A DNA stretch of 64,000 bases from Maribacter sedimenticola (GTDB lineage Bacteria; Bacteroidota; Bacteroidia; Flavobacteriales; Flavobacteriaceae), in assembly GCF_900188415.1 (NCBI RefSeq), contig NZ_FZNV01000001.1, positions 186,001 to 250,000 on the forward strand, in the 5' to 3' direction. Every line of letters begins with the position of its first letter. Positions within the stretch are counted from its first letter, which is position 1. The notes beneath the pieces are model-generated. The model was given only the letters and a program-made list of their open reading frames with translations. It had not been told where the DNA came from and did no database searches. The position numbers were made by a program, and so were the translations under genes. Positions 32,818 through 41,495 of this stretch are shown here, piece after piece.

Positions 32818-35118
32818 TTATTTTTTAGGCGATTCTATCGTAGCCGGTGCTACGGAGCTATCGTGCTCATTATGATATTGCTGTAGCAAATTCATTACGG
32901 ATGTCATTAAATCCTTAGTTTCCAATAAGAGTGAAAAATAAAGGGTGGTGTTCTTTGGACTGGATTCTTCCGTCCTTGTTCTTGCTACTTGTGTCTGTAT
33001 CTTTTCGGATACCATCTGGAAAAGTTCCTGTTTCTGACTTAGTACATTCCCAATTTGTTCAAAGGATTGATTTGAAAAAGCATCTTGTGTCTGATTTAAT
33101 ATTTCCTCCAATTTTAAATCTATTTGCTTTAATTCCTTGATCTGGTTATACTTTAATTTTTTGTGATTGTTGTTTACATGCTTATGGCTAACTTTTCCAA
33201 TATATTCAAGAGATTGAGCAATATCTGTTAAATAGCCCAAAGTATTAATGTAAAAATTACTGGCCCCAACGCTATTTTCATCTAAGTTTTTGATAAAATA
33301 GAAAATATGGTCTCTTAGGTCATCAATTTCATTGGAGAGTTTTTCGCCTTGCTTTTTGTTCTTTTTAAGCAAGTTTACGTCCTGTTTGGCCAAACCATTT
33401 ATAGTGTTGGTATAAATTTTATTGGTTCTTTTAAGAACATTGGAAATGTTCATGGCGCTTTCAAATATTACCCCTTGTATAGAGCTGCTCTCTGCCCTGT
33501 TAAGTGAATCTTCCGCTTTTAACTCCTTGGCTTTCTTGTTATGTGAAATATAATTTCTTGCCAATAATAAAATGGCGGCAAACAATAGTACTGCCAACGC
33601 GGCACCCTTTCCAAAACTGATCAAGGTTAATATGATTCCAGAGGCTATAAATGCTATAATGGCGGTTCCAAACCATCCACCTATTACATTGAGTACCCCG
33701 GCAACCCTGTATACCGCACTTTCAGCACCCCAAGCTCTATCGGCAAGTGAAGTACCCATTGCAACCATAAAAGTAACGTAGGTTGTAGATAACGGTAATT
33801 TGTAAGATGTAGCAATAGAGATTAATATGCCGGCTACCATAAGGTTTACGGCAGCACGTACCATATCAAATGCCGGAAGTTCATGGACCTTCTTTTTTGA
33901 TAGGGCAATTACAGGTTTGTTAAACTGCTTATCTATCTTTTCCTGAAGGGAACTTGGAATTGCGTTCGTTAAGACCGTTGATAATGAAATGGCTAAACGT
34001 ACCAATCCTCTAGACAAGAAATTAGGTTGAAACCTTTCTTTGGTGTCTTCTTGACTGGAAAGGTCTATGGAAGTCTTGACAACACTTTTGGCTTTACTGG
34101 AAAACCACAAGGTAAGGACCATGACCATACCTGCTATAAATAACAGTAATGTTGGTGTTGGGACCTTTTTGGCCAAAATCCCCATACTGAATTCCGATGC
34201 CTCTACCCCAGAGGCTAACCATGCCTCATAAGATTGCCAAGCGGCAATTGGAACCCCTATGAAATTGACGAGATCATTACCGGCAAAAGCTAATGCCAAA
34301 GCAAAGGTACCAACGCCAATAATCAATTTATAAATATTTACATTGGCAAATTTCATTAAGATAAATGAAAACGTAGACCAAACCAAGAAGTTTGCCCCAA
34401 CCAAAGCAAATAATTGGGTTTCTAAAAACTCTTTAATGGTTATACCCCCAATTAGGTCGTAAGATTCGCCGGCAAAAGCCGTTCCGCCAATTCCCTTCAT
34501 TAATATGAAGTAGGTCATGGACGATAATGCAAAGCCTCCAAAAAGGGCGCCTACCCATGTAGGTTTTTTTTCAAAATTATAGGACAGGAGCAATCTTGAT
34601 ACCCATTGTACCATTGCACCTATGGTAAAGGCGACAACTACAGATAGTAATATGCCAAATATAATTTGAACGGCCTTATCGTTATTGATATAGTTGATTA
34701 CATCTATAAAACTACCATTGTCCGCACCAATTTTGATCAATGACATGGCTACGGCCGCACCCAATAGTTCAAAAACTATGGATACCGTAGTTGAAGTTGG
34801 CATGCCCAAGGTATTGAAGAAGTCAAGTAATAGAATATCCGTTATCATCACGGCCATAAAAATGAACATGATCTCATCAAAATAGAATTCACCAGGGTTA
34901 AAAATTCCCTTTCTCGCCACTTCCATCATACCACTTGAAAACAAAGCGCCGGCAGCAATTCCAAAACTGGCGACAATCATTATGGTCTTAAAGGAAATAG
35001 CTTTGGAACCAATGGCGGAATTCAAAAAATTTACCGCATCGTTACTAACACCTACCACAAGATCTGCTATGGCCAGTACGGCAAGTGCAATAAGCATTAA
35101 AAAATATATATTATCCAT
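32818..35118 (-). CDS. PiT-family inorganic phosphate transporter with C-terminal PhoU-like region
   Basis: This 766-residue inner-membrane protein imports phosphate with a cation. Two PHO4 signature halves are visible: GVSNDAVNFLNSAIGSKA near the N-terminus and AGNDLVNFIGVPIAA near 275, with helices through about 545. After the last helix, about 220 residues of helical, Lys/Glu-rich sequence resemble PhoU, which couples phosphate transport to signalling. I chose the ATG at 35118; the frame's earlier start is a TTG. It follows the porin gene on the same strand with a 74-bp gap that holds a PHO-box-like tandem repeat. Confidence 0.88.
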   Translation of the reverse strand: MDNIYFLMLIALAVLAIADLVVGVSNDAVNFLNSAIGSKAISFKTIMIVASFGIAAGALFSSGMMEVARKGIFNPGEFYFDEIMFIFMAVMITDILLLDFFNTLGMPTSTTVSIVFELLGAAVAMSLIKIGADNGSFIDVINYINNDKAVQIIFGILLSVVVAFTIGAMVQWVSRLLLSYNFEKKPTWVGALFGGFALSSMTYFILMKGIGGTAFAGESYDLIGGITIKEFLETQLFALVGANFLVWSTFSFILMKFANVNIYKLIIGVGTFALALAFAGNDLVNFIGVPIAAWQSYEAWLASGVEASEFSMGILAKKVPTPTLLLFIAGMVMVLTLWFSSKAKSVVKTSIDLSSQEDTKERFQPNFLSRGLVRLAISLSTVLTNAIPSSLQEKIDKQFNKPVIALSKKKVHELPAFDMVRAAVNLMVAGILISIATSYKLPLSTTYVTFMVAMGTSLADRAWGAESAVYRVAGVLNVIGGWFGTAIIAFIASGIILTLISFGKGAALAVLLFAAILLLARNYISHNKKAKELKAEDSLNRAESSSIQGVIFESAMNISNVLKRTNKIYTNTINGLAKQDVNLLKKNKKQGEKLSNEIDDLRDHIFYFIKNLDENSVGASNFYINTLGYLTDIAQSLEYIGKVSHKHVNNNHKKLKYNQIKELKQIDLKLEEILNQTQDAFSNQSFEQIGNVLSQKQELFQMVSEKIQTQVARTRTEESSPKNTTLYFSLLLETKDLMTSVMNLLQQYHNEHDSSVAPATIESPKK

Positions 35119-35166
35119 AATTTCGTTCGATATCAATTTGCAAATATCATTATCGCCAATGGCTGC

Positions 35167-35188
35167 AATGTTAGGTTAATGTTATTAT
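35167..35188. promoter_or_regulatory. PHO-box-like tandem repeat upstream of PiT
   Basis: AATGTTA-N4-AATGTTA gives two identical heptamers at an 11-bp period, the geometry of PhoB boxes (CTGTCAT-N4-CTGTCAT in E. coli) but with another sequence. It lies about 20 bp upstream of a GATATTTG -7-like element (minus strand, 35141-35148). Confidence 0.5.
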
Positions 35189-35192
35189 TTTA

Positions 35193-36395
35193 CTAGAAGT
35201 GAACTTCTAATTGTAATCTATATGTCAAAATATCCGTGCTTGCTATTTGTGAAAGATAGCTAAGATCGCTCTGCACTTTAAGTTTATGACCCACAATATA
35301 CTTTGAAAGTCCTAAAGTATATTGATTTTGAGTATTTTGACCTGTTATTTCCTGATCTAAACCAATAGTTGTAAAACGGCCAGATACTTCCCAGTTATTT
35401 TCAAATAAATAACCTGATTGCAAATTTAGGCCGCTACCCACTTCAACTACGGACCCCGTGGCAGAGCCATCAGAATTTTTAGCTATAGGGTCTTTGGCCG
35501 TTCTATTGGCATATTCACCCATAAACGAAAAACCATTATACTTAAACATGGCATCTATAAAGACGGTATTGATATTGGTCTCAAAAAAACCTACATCATT
35601 AAATAGATAGGAGCCTTGGTTACTTCTGGACTTTACGGCATTCTGATTACTGTCATAAGTAGCTGCGATCATCAGTTTTGGAGTCTTTTCCCTATTTAGA
35701 TCACTTCCCTTATAATCCCCTCTTCCTAAAAATTCTCCAAATGGCAACAATTCTAATCGTGATGTATATTGCAGTCCGCCCAAATTCCCGGTCGTAATAT
35801 TTCTTCCTTCTCCTTGCGATAGTGCAAAAATCTCCCGAATCAAAAATTTTTGGCCTATATTGGTTTTATGCCTTAACTGGAAGCCCATATCCCTGTCAAT
35901 TGTAAACCTTCCGTTCAATAATGAGCGGTCTACTTGCAATAAATTACCGGAAGAAATTACGCGCTCTATATTACCGGGCAGTTTTGTTTGACCAAACCAT
36001 AGCACAAAGTTTTCGTAAAAATTCCATTTTACCACCGCATCAAGAATATAGCGTGGGGCATTACCTGTAAATTGGGAAGCTCCGGAAATATCACGATTGG
36101 AAAGTCCTAATTCTATTTTGTATTCCAATTTGGGGGAATATGCAAAACCATCAAATTTTAACCTGGCCCTTCTTACTAGAAAATTTTGTTCCGGGTCGGT
36201 AAGGCCTCCATTCTCAGAGTTCCACGTATTTGTAGCCAGAATCTGCATACGTGCCTCAACTTTCATTGTCCAGGAACTATCTTTTCCTACCAGGTTGAAC
36301 AATCCATTACCAAAAGTAGGAGCATTGGATTCCTGGCCTTTTATTGCACTGAAGTACAGCAAAAAAAGGCTAAACCAAAAAAGGTTATACTTCAT
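35193..36395 (-). CDS. Phosphate-selective porin O/P-family outer-membrane protein
   Basis: This 400-residue protein has a signal peptide (about 1-20) and a 16-strand-like beta-barrel with frequent aromatic girdles and a C-terminal Phe (RLQLEVHF). The start of the mature part (EARMQILATNTW, then FLVRRARLKFDG and FGQTKLPGNIERV) matches the porin O/P family of Bacteroidota. It would let phosphate or polyphosphate cross the outer membrane. PiT lies directly downstream on the same strand, so the pair forms a two-membrane uptake route. Its promoter region lies inside a 20-bp inverted repeat. Confidence 0.87.
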   Translation of the reverse strand: MKYNLFWFSLFLLYFSAIKGQESNAPTFGNGLFNLVGKDSSWTMKVEARMQILATNTWNSENGGLTDPEQNFLVRRARLKFDGFAYSPKLEYKIELGLSNRDISGASQFTGNAPRYILDAVVKWNFYENFVLWFGQTKLPGNIERVISSGNLLQVDRSLLNGRFTIDRDMGFQLRHKTNIGQKFLIREIFALSQGEGRNITTGNLGGLQYTSRLELLPFGEFLGRGDYKGSDLNREKTPKLMIAATYDSNQNAVKSRSNQGSYLFNDVGFFETNINTVFIDAMFKYNGFSFMGEYANRTAKDPIAKNSDGSATGSVVEVGSGLNLQSGYLFENNWEVSGRFTTIGLDQEITGQNTQNQYTLGLSKYIVGHKLKVQSDLSYLSQIASTDILTYRLQLEVHF

Positions 36396-36397
36396 TT

Positions 36398-36607
36398 ACT
36401 ATTAGTTTTTGTCGACTGCAAATTACCGAAATGAACGTTAAGTTCATATTTAATTAAAAGTAACCTGTATTTTTATGCTTCTCTTCTGCTATACAATGAA
36501 TTTTTAACTGAATAACAATCATTGACTTCTTCATAGGACGCATAAAAAAAGCTACCGGGTAGGTAGCTTTATGATTTCAAAAAACCAAGTCGACAAAAAC
36601 TAGTAGT
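36398..36607. repeat. 20-bp inverted repeat flanking the porin promoter region (possible invertible element)
   Basis: The arms are 36398-36417 and 36588-36607; each reads ACTA-Y-TAGTTTTTGTCGACT toward its 3' end on opposite strands, with 19 of 20 positions paired. They enclose 170 bp holding the upstream gene's terminator and the sequence where the porin promoter must lie. Neither arm occurs elsewhere in the window. Confidence 0.7.
36544..36570 (-). terminator. Intrinsic terminator after the CarboxypepD_reg-like gene
   Basis: AAAGCTACC and GGTAGCTTT form a perfect 9-bp stem with a GGGTA loop and a T run on the minus strand. It isolates the porin gene from upstream transcription and lies inside the inverted repeat. 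Confidence 0.8.
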
Positions 36608-36664
36608 ACTAGAAATCATATGTGCGTTATATGCTAAACAGTAGACGTATCTAATATCAATATA

Positions 36665-37021
36665 TTATCTGGATGAGGTTTTTTGGGCTGATAAATCTGC
36701 CATGCTCATTGTTTTGGCCTTTAAACTTGCCTGTATATTCTTGGTTTCACCAGATGCAACGGTTACAGGTAATTCTATTGGTTCATAACCTAAAAATTGA
36801 ACTAAAAGTTGGTATGAACCGGGTGTAAGGTTATCAAATTCAAAGTTTCCCCTAAAATTAGTGTGGGTGCTTAAAGATGTATTCTTAATGGTTACCGTAG
36901 CCATAAGTAATGGCTCATTGAATAATTCAGCGTCCAATATTTGACCCTGAATAGCACTTGTCTCTTGTGCGGACACTAAAGAACCAATTAACATTGCGAA
37001 TAAAAGAACTAATCTTTTCAT
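36665..37021 (-). CDS. Secreted single-domain carboxypeptidase-regulatory-like protein
   Basis: This 118-residue protein consists of a signal peptide (MKRLVLLFAMLIGSLVSAQ) and one CarboxypepD_reg-like beta-sandwich (IQGQILDAE, TVTIKNTSLSTHTNFRGNFEFDNLTPGSYQLLVQ in outline) like the N-terminal domain of TonB-dependent transporters. It lacks any plug or barrel, so it is not a truncated receptor with a readable remainder. I start it at 37021, not the upstream in-frame codon, because the signal peptide begins there. A PHO-box-like tandem repeat lies 37 bp upstream, and its position before the porin suggests a role in phosphate stress. Confidence 0.7.
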   Translation of the reverse strand: MKRLVLLFAMLIGSLVSAQETSAIQGQILDAELFNEPLLMATVTIKNTSLSTHTNFRGNFEFDNLTPGSYQLLVQFLGYEPIELPVTVASGETKNIQASLKAKTMSMADLSAQKTSSR

Positions 37022-37056
37022 GTATACTTTAAATTTCTTCTGCAAAGAAATGACTG

Positions 37057-37078
37057 TAAGGTTAAGTTAAGGTTAGGT
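37057..37078. promoter_or_regulatory. PHO-box-like tandem 11-bp repeat
   Basis: TAAGGTTAAGT and TAAGGTTAGGT are adjacent 11-mers differing at one position, giving AAGGTTA-N4-AAGGTTA. The site lies directly upstream of a TTTCTTTG -7-like element (minus strand, 37043-37050) of the secreted protein gene. Confidence 0.5.
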
Positions 37079-37171
37079 CACAATTATGAATATATGTTCT
37101 TATGGTTAAGATTTTGGTTCCGGTTTCTATTTTTAAAGAAGCTTGGTCCATTTATGAAAAAGCAAAAAATG

Positions 37172-37179
37172 TATCTTGC
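37172..37179 (+). promoter_or_regulatory. Probable -7 element for dgt
   Basis: TATCTTGC lies 20 bp before the dgt ATG. The flanking block is nearly identical to that before the DUF3109 gene at 8390-8407, which supports a shared promoter form. Confidence 0.4.
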
Positions 37180-37199
37180 AGCCTTCAAACAAAAACCAA

Positions 37200-38543
37200 A
37201 TGAACTGGGAGCAATTACTTTCATTACGTAGACAGGGAGATAACAATAAACGCTTGCGCAATGAGCAGGATGAGACCCGTTTGGGTTTTGACGTGGATTA
37301 TGACAGGATAATATTTTCTTCGGCTTTTAGAAGTTTACAGGATAAAACACAAGTAATACCATTGTCCAAAACAGATTTTGTGCACACAAGACTTACCCAT
37401 AGCCTGGAGGTCTCTGTAGTTGGTCGTAGTCTAGGAAGGCTTGCAGGGAAGAAGATAATAGAGAAACATCCTTATTTACAGGAAGTACACGGATATAAGT
37501 TCAATGATATAGGCGCCATTGTTGCAGCTGCGGCCCTGGCACACGATATTGGAAATCCTCCTTTTGGCCATAGTGGGGAAAAAGCAATCGGTGAATATTT
37601 TAAAACAGGTAATGGTGTTCGGTTTAAACAACAGTTATCTGACGTGGAATATCAAGATATTATTGATTTTGAAGGAAATGCGAACGGATTTAGATTGTTG
37701 ACCCAAAATAGGGCAGGTGTTACCGGTGGATTACGTCTTAGTAACGCTACTCTTGGGGCGTTTATGAAATATCCAAAGGAATCCCTTCCCAAAAAACCTT
37801 CCGATCATATATGCGATAAAAAGTTTGGATTTTTTCAAAGTGAAAAACTCATTTTTAAAGATGTTGCGGAAGACCTTGGATTACCATTTAGGGGTTCTAC
37901 TGATACCATATCCTATGGTAGGCATCCATTGACATTCTTGGTAGAAGCGGCAGATGATATCTGTTATACCATAATTGATTTTGAAGATGGTATAAACCTT
38001 GGACTTATCTCAGAAGATTATGCACTTGAATATTTAATAAAACTTGTTAAGGATACCATTAATACCAAAAAATACAATTCTTTGGAATTTATGGAAGATA
38101 GGTTAAGCTATTTGCGTGCATTGGCCATTAATACCTTGATCCAAGATGCGGTTGCTATTTTTATAGCGAACGAAGACAGTATTCTAAATGGTACTTTTGA
38201 CTGTTCGTTGATGGATAAAAGTAAGTATAAGGCCCAAATTGAAGATATCATCAATTTAAGCATACAGAATATTTACCAAGCTCAAGAAGTGGTAGAAAAG
38301 GAAATTGCGGGGTATACCATTATATCTGATATTCTTGATGTTTATATTGCCGCGTTAATCGGTAAAAAAGAACGGAACGTGTCTAATTACCATAAATTAA
38401 TTTTACGGACCTTACCTGGACCATATAGGCAAACTGAGGGCTCTATCTATGAAATTTTATTGAACACCTGTAGTTATGTGGCAAGTCTTTCCGATAGTGC
38501 TGCCGTACATATTCATACCAAGATCAAAGGAAAGCAGCTTTAA
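37200..38543 (+). CDS. dgt: dGTP triphosphohydrolase-family HD protein
   Basis: This 447-residue enzyme would split dGTP or other dNTPs into the nucleoside and triphosphate, controlling dNTP pools. The HD-domain metal ligands are visible in HTRLTHSLEVS (near 62-72), AHDIGNPPFGHSGE (near 116-129) and the later VEAADDICYTIIDFEDG. TRLGF and YDRIIFSSAFRSL match the family start. I use the ATG at 37200 because a probable -7 element sits between it and the earlier TTG. Its stop overlaps the convergent DUF3078 gene by 4 bp. Confidence 0.92.
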   Translation: MNWEQLLSLRRQGDNNKRLRNEQDETRLGFDVDYDRIIFSSAFRSLQDKTQVIPLSKTDFVHTRLTHSLEVSVVGRSLGRLAGKKIIEKHPYLQEVHGYKFNDIGAIVAAAALAHDIGNPPFGHSGEKAIGEYFKTGNGVRFKQQLSDVEYQDIIDFEGNANGFRLLTQNRAGVTGGLRLSNATLGAFMKYPKESLPKKPSDHICDKKFGFFQSEKLIFKDVAEDLGLPFRGSTDTISYGRHPLTFLVEAADDICYTIIDFEDGINLGLISEDYALEYLIKLVKDTINTKKYNSLEFMEDRLSYLRALAINTLIQDAVAIFIANEDSILNGTFDCSLMDKSKYKAQIEDIINLSIQNIYQAQEVVEKEIAGYTIISDILDVYIAALIGKKERNVSNYHKLILRTLPGPYRQTEGSIYEILLNTCSYVASLSDSAAVHIHTKIKGKQL

Positions 38544-39667
38544 AAGCCATAAAGTATACCTACGCCCAATACTTGTTTAAACTGTATTTTAGGAGTGCCG
38601 GGGTCTACAATTGTGCCATTGTCGTTTTTTACCACATCAAATAGAATATCGTCATCATAGATTAATTGGGTGCCCAGACTTGTGCTTATATATTTGTTGA
38701 CCTTCATATGTAGGTTTAGCTCCCAATCTACGTCAATGTTACCAAAGCTTTTGATGTAGTCCGTATACAGGTTTATCCTACTTTTTAATTCAATGTTATC
38801 TGCTAGGGTATAATTGAAATTGTTGGTTATAAGTATACCAATTTCCAGCAAATGGTTCTCACCTGGAGTTATTACGTTACCATCTGCGTCTAAAACGGCT
38901 TCCTGTACACCAAACGACCCATTGTCCGCCAAATCCTGGTCTAAAACAAAAGTAGATTTTTGGGTTAGGGGAGATAGATAAAGATTAAACTTTTCGTCTT
39001 TTGTTATAAAAGAGGTACCCGCCCCAAACAGTAGATAACCTGGTGCCATAAACCTTGAAATTGGGGTATCCCTATCGGGATATTTATAACCGTTGGAAAA
39101 CTGGGTATTAAAATTGAGCTGTACCGAGTAAAACCATCTACTAGTATTATCCTTCTTAAAGCCTAAATTGGAACTTAACCGTATTACATCCTCGGTCTTT
39201 CTTAGTTTACGTCCTTCTTGTGCATTTAATCCATAGCGAAGCTCTAGGTTGTTTTCCCACTGAAAATTATTGAATTTGTACTTTCTTGCAAATTTTAAGA
39301 ACCCTAATCCACTTACGGCATTATCTCCACCAGCGTTCCAATTGACAAAAGCAACCTCACTTATATTAATACCAAAACTATTTTCGGTTTCCCAGAAAGA
39401 GGGTACCCTAAATCGTTGAAAGCCTTTTTGTAAGGTCTTGGTTTTCTTAAAATCTATGTTTGGTATTTGCAGGTTAACGTCCTTCTTGGGTGAATAGATC
39501 TTATCCAATGTCCGGCGTATGACAATTGTATCTACCGCCGTACTATCTAAATATACACTATCTACAATAATTGGTGCCGGTATGGTATCCTGGGCCTGGG
39601 TTGCCAATGCAACCAAAAAAAACAACGGGAATAAATTTTGAAGAAATCTTGAAATTATTCTTTTCAT
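38540..39667 (-). CDS. DUF3078 outer-membrane protein
   Basis: This 375-residue protein has a signal peptide (about 8-25) and a DUF3078 region beginning FWETENSFGINISEVAFVNWNAGGDNAVSG, recognisable by the NWNAGGxN motif, then antiparallel strands up to a C-terminal aromatic residue. It is probably a beta-barrel of the outer membrane with unknown function. Its ATG overlaps the dxs stop by 4 bp, an arrangement that implies co-translation, though no link to isoprenoid synthesis is known. Confidence 0.82.
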   Translation of the reverse strand: MKRIISRFLQNLFPLFFLVALATQAQDTIPAPIIVDSVYLDSTAVDTIVIRRTLDKIYSPKKDVNLQIPNIDFKKTKTLQKGFQRFRVPSFWETENSFGINISEVAFVNWNAGGDNAVSGLGFLKFARKYKFNNFQWENNLELRYGLNAQEGRKLRKTEDVIRLSSNLGFKKDNTSRWFYSVQLNFNTQFSNGYKYPDRDTPISRFMAPGYLLFGAGTSFITKDEKFNLYLSPLTQKSTFVLDQDLADNGSFGVQEAVLDADGNVITPGENHLLEIGILITNNFNYTLADNIELKSRINLYTDYIKSFGNIDVDWELNLHMKVNKYISTSLGTQLIYDDDILFDVVKNDNGTIVDPGTPKIQFKQVLGVGILYGF

Positions 39668-41430
39668 AGAAACTGTTGTACATATTTTTTTACGGACATC
39701 TTATCTATCCCTGCCTCTTTATACAATTCTAGGGTAGGCCCATGGGGTATAAAGACATCTGGGATACCAAATATCTTAATAATTTTATTCATTTCAATAT
39801 TATTTGCAAAATCTAGCACCGCACTGCCAAAACCGCCAATGGCCGCTCCATCTTCCAATGTAATGATATGATCAAAATTTTGAAAAATATCTTTTAGCAA
39901 CTCCTTGTCCAAGGGTTTAATAAATGGAAAATTATAATGTGCAATCTTGGATCCGGAATCTATTTCGTTTAGGAGTTCAATAACGTTATTTCCTATAGGG
40001 CCGGTGCTCAAAATGGCTATATGGTTTCCTTTTCTTAATTGTTGACCCTTGCCTAAGGCCACTTTTTTCATTGGTTGCTGCCAATTTACTATGGAGCCCC
40101 TTCCTCTAGGATATCTAATAGCAATAGGTCCATGTAAACCAAGTTGCGCCGTGTACATGATATTGCGCAGTTCAATTTCGTTCAAGGGCGAACATACCAT
40201 TAAATGAGGAATACACCTTAAATAGGCTATATCATATACACCATGATGGGTAGGCCCATCCTCACCTACTAGACCTGCCCGATCTAAGCAAAAAATAACC
40301 GGAAGGTTTTGTAACGCCACATCATGGATAACCTGATCATAGGCACGTTGTAAAAATGTGGAATATATATTACAAAAAGGAATTAATCCATCTGCCGCCA
40401 TACCGGCCGCAATGGTTACTGCATGTTGCTCGGCTATTCCAACGTCATATGCACGTTCAGGCAATGCATCCATCATAAATTTCATAGAACTCCCTGTGGG
40501 CATAGCAGGTGTTAATCCTACTATTTTATCATTTTTAAGTGCTAGTTCTACCAATGTCCTGCCAAACACATCCTGAAATTTAGGAGGTTGTGCGTTCGTG
40601 CTACTTTTTTCAAGTTCGCCGGTCTGTTTGTTAAATTTGCCCGGGGCGTGGTAAACAACCTGGTTTTCTTCTGCCTTCTTTAGCCCTTTTCCTTTTATGG
40701 TAATGACATGCAATAACTTAGGGCCTTCAATTTTTTTTAATCGCTCCAGTTCGCTGATCAATAGGGGTAGGTTATGGCCGTCTACCGGACCGGAATAATG
40801 AAAGTTTAAGCATTCGAATATATTTTCTTCCTTTGCCGTTCCGGTCTTAACATTGGTAAGGTATTTTTTTAACGCTCCCACACTTGGGTCTATACCCATG
40901 GCATTATCGTTTAAAACCACCAAAATATTTGCATTGGTCACCCCCGCATGGTTCAACCCTTCAAAGGCCATGCCGCTGGCAATGGATGCATCTCCGATTA
41001 CCGCAATATGCTGGCGTGTAAAATTGCCCTGTAGCCTTGCAGCCAATGCCATGCCCAAAAGTGCGGAAATTGAGGTAGAGCTATGCCCCGTACCAAAAGC
41101 ATCATACTCACTTTCCTCCATTTTGGGAAATCCACTAATACCTCCAAATTGTCTATTGGTATCAAAAATAGCTTTTCTTCCCGTGAGAATCTTATGGCCA
41201 TAGGCCTGGTGACCCACATCCCAAATTAATTTGTCCGTAGGGGTATTAAATGTGTAATGCAAGGCAATGGTAAGTTCCACAACACCAAGACTAGCGCCTA
41301 AATGTCCTTCTTTGGCAGACACTATATCTATAATGAATTGCCGTAGTTCAAACGCCAAATGAGTCAATTCCTCAGGATTTAAGGTTCTGAGATCTTTAGG
41401 GGAGTCTATATGTTCTAGAATTGCTTTCAC
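39664..41430 (-). CDS. dxs: 1-deoxy-D-xylulose-5-phosphate synthase
   Basis: This 588-residue TPP-dependent enzyme condenses pyruvate and glyceraldehyde-3-phosphate in the first step of the MEP isoprenoid pathway. It shows EGHLGASLGVVE, the GDASIASGMAFEGLN...LNDN TPP/Mg motif, GIAEQHAV with the catalytic Glu, and the DRAGLVGEDGPTHHGVYD signature. It is somewhat shorter than the E. coli enzyme, as usual in Bacteroidota. The start is GTG at 41430; no ATG precedes conserved sequence. DUF3078 follows with a 4-bp overlap. Confidence 0.95.
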   Translation of the reverse strand: MKAILEHIDSPKDLRTLNPEELTHLAFELRQFIIDIVSAKEGHLGASLGVVELTIALHYTFNTPTDKLIWDVGHQAYGHKILTGRKAIFDTNRQFGGISGFPKMEESEYDAFGTGHSSTSISALLGMALAARLQGNFTRQHIAVIGDASIASGMAFEGLNHAGVTNANILVVLNDNAMGIDPSVGALKKYLTNVKTGTAKEENIFECLNFHYSGPVDGHNLPLLISELERLKKIEGPKLLHVITIKGKGLKKAEENQVVYHAPGKFNKQTGELEKSSTNAQPPKFQDVFGRTLVELALKNDKIVGLTPAMPTGSSMKFMMDALPERAYDVGIAEQHAVTIAAGMAADGLIPFCNIYSTFLQRAYDQVIHDVALQNLPVIFCLDRAGLVGEDGPTHHGVYDIAYLRCIPHLMVCSPLNEIELRNIMYTAQLGLHGPIAIRYPRGRGSIVNWQQPMKKVALGKGQQLRKGNHIAILSTGPIGNNVIELLNEIDSGSKIAHYNFPFIKPLDKELLKDIFQNFDHIITLEDGAAIGGFGSAVLDFANNIEMNKIIKIFGIPDVFIPHGPTLELYKEAGIDKMSVKKYVQQFL

Positions 41431-41482
41431 TTTGTGGTCCTAATGAACCTACAAAAATACTTTAATAAAAATGAAACTGTTG

Positions 41483-41490
41483 TATTTTTG
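41483..41490 (+). promoter_or_regulatory. -7 promoter element for tadA, nearly leaderless
   Basis: TATTTTTG matches TAnnTTTG exactly and ends 6 bp before the tadA ATG, so the transcript would start at or a few bases before the start codon. Confidence 0.5.
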
Positions 41491-41495
41491 CTGGT

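Noticed and set aside
36665-37021. Remnant of a TonB-dependent receptor
   Set aside because: The single CarboxypepD_reg-like domain ends cleanly with a stop and a terminator, and no plug or barrel remnants follow.
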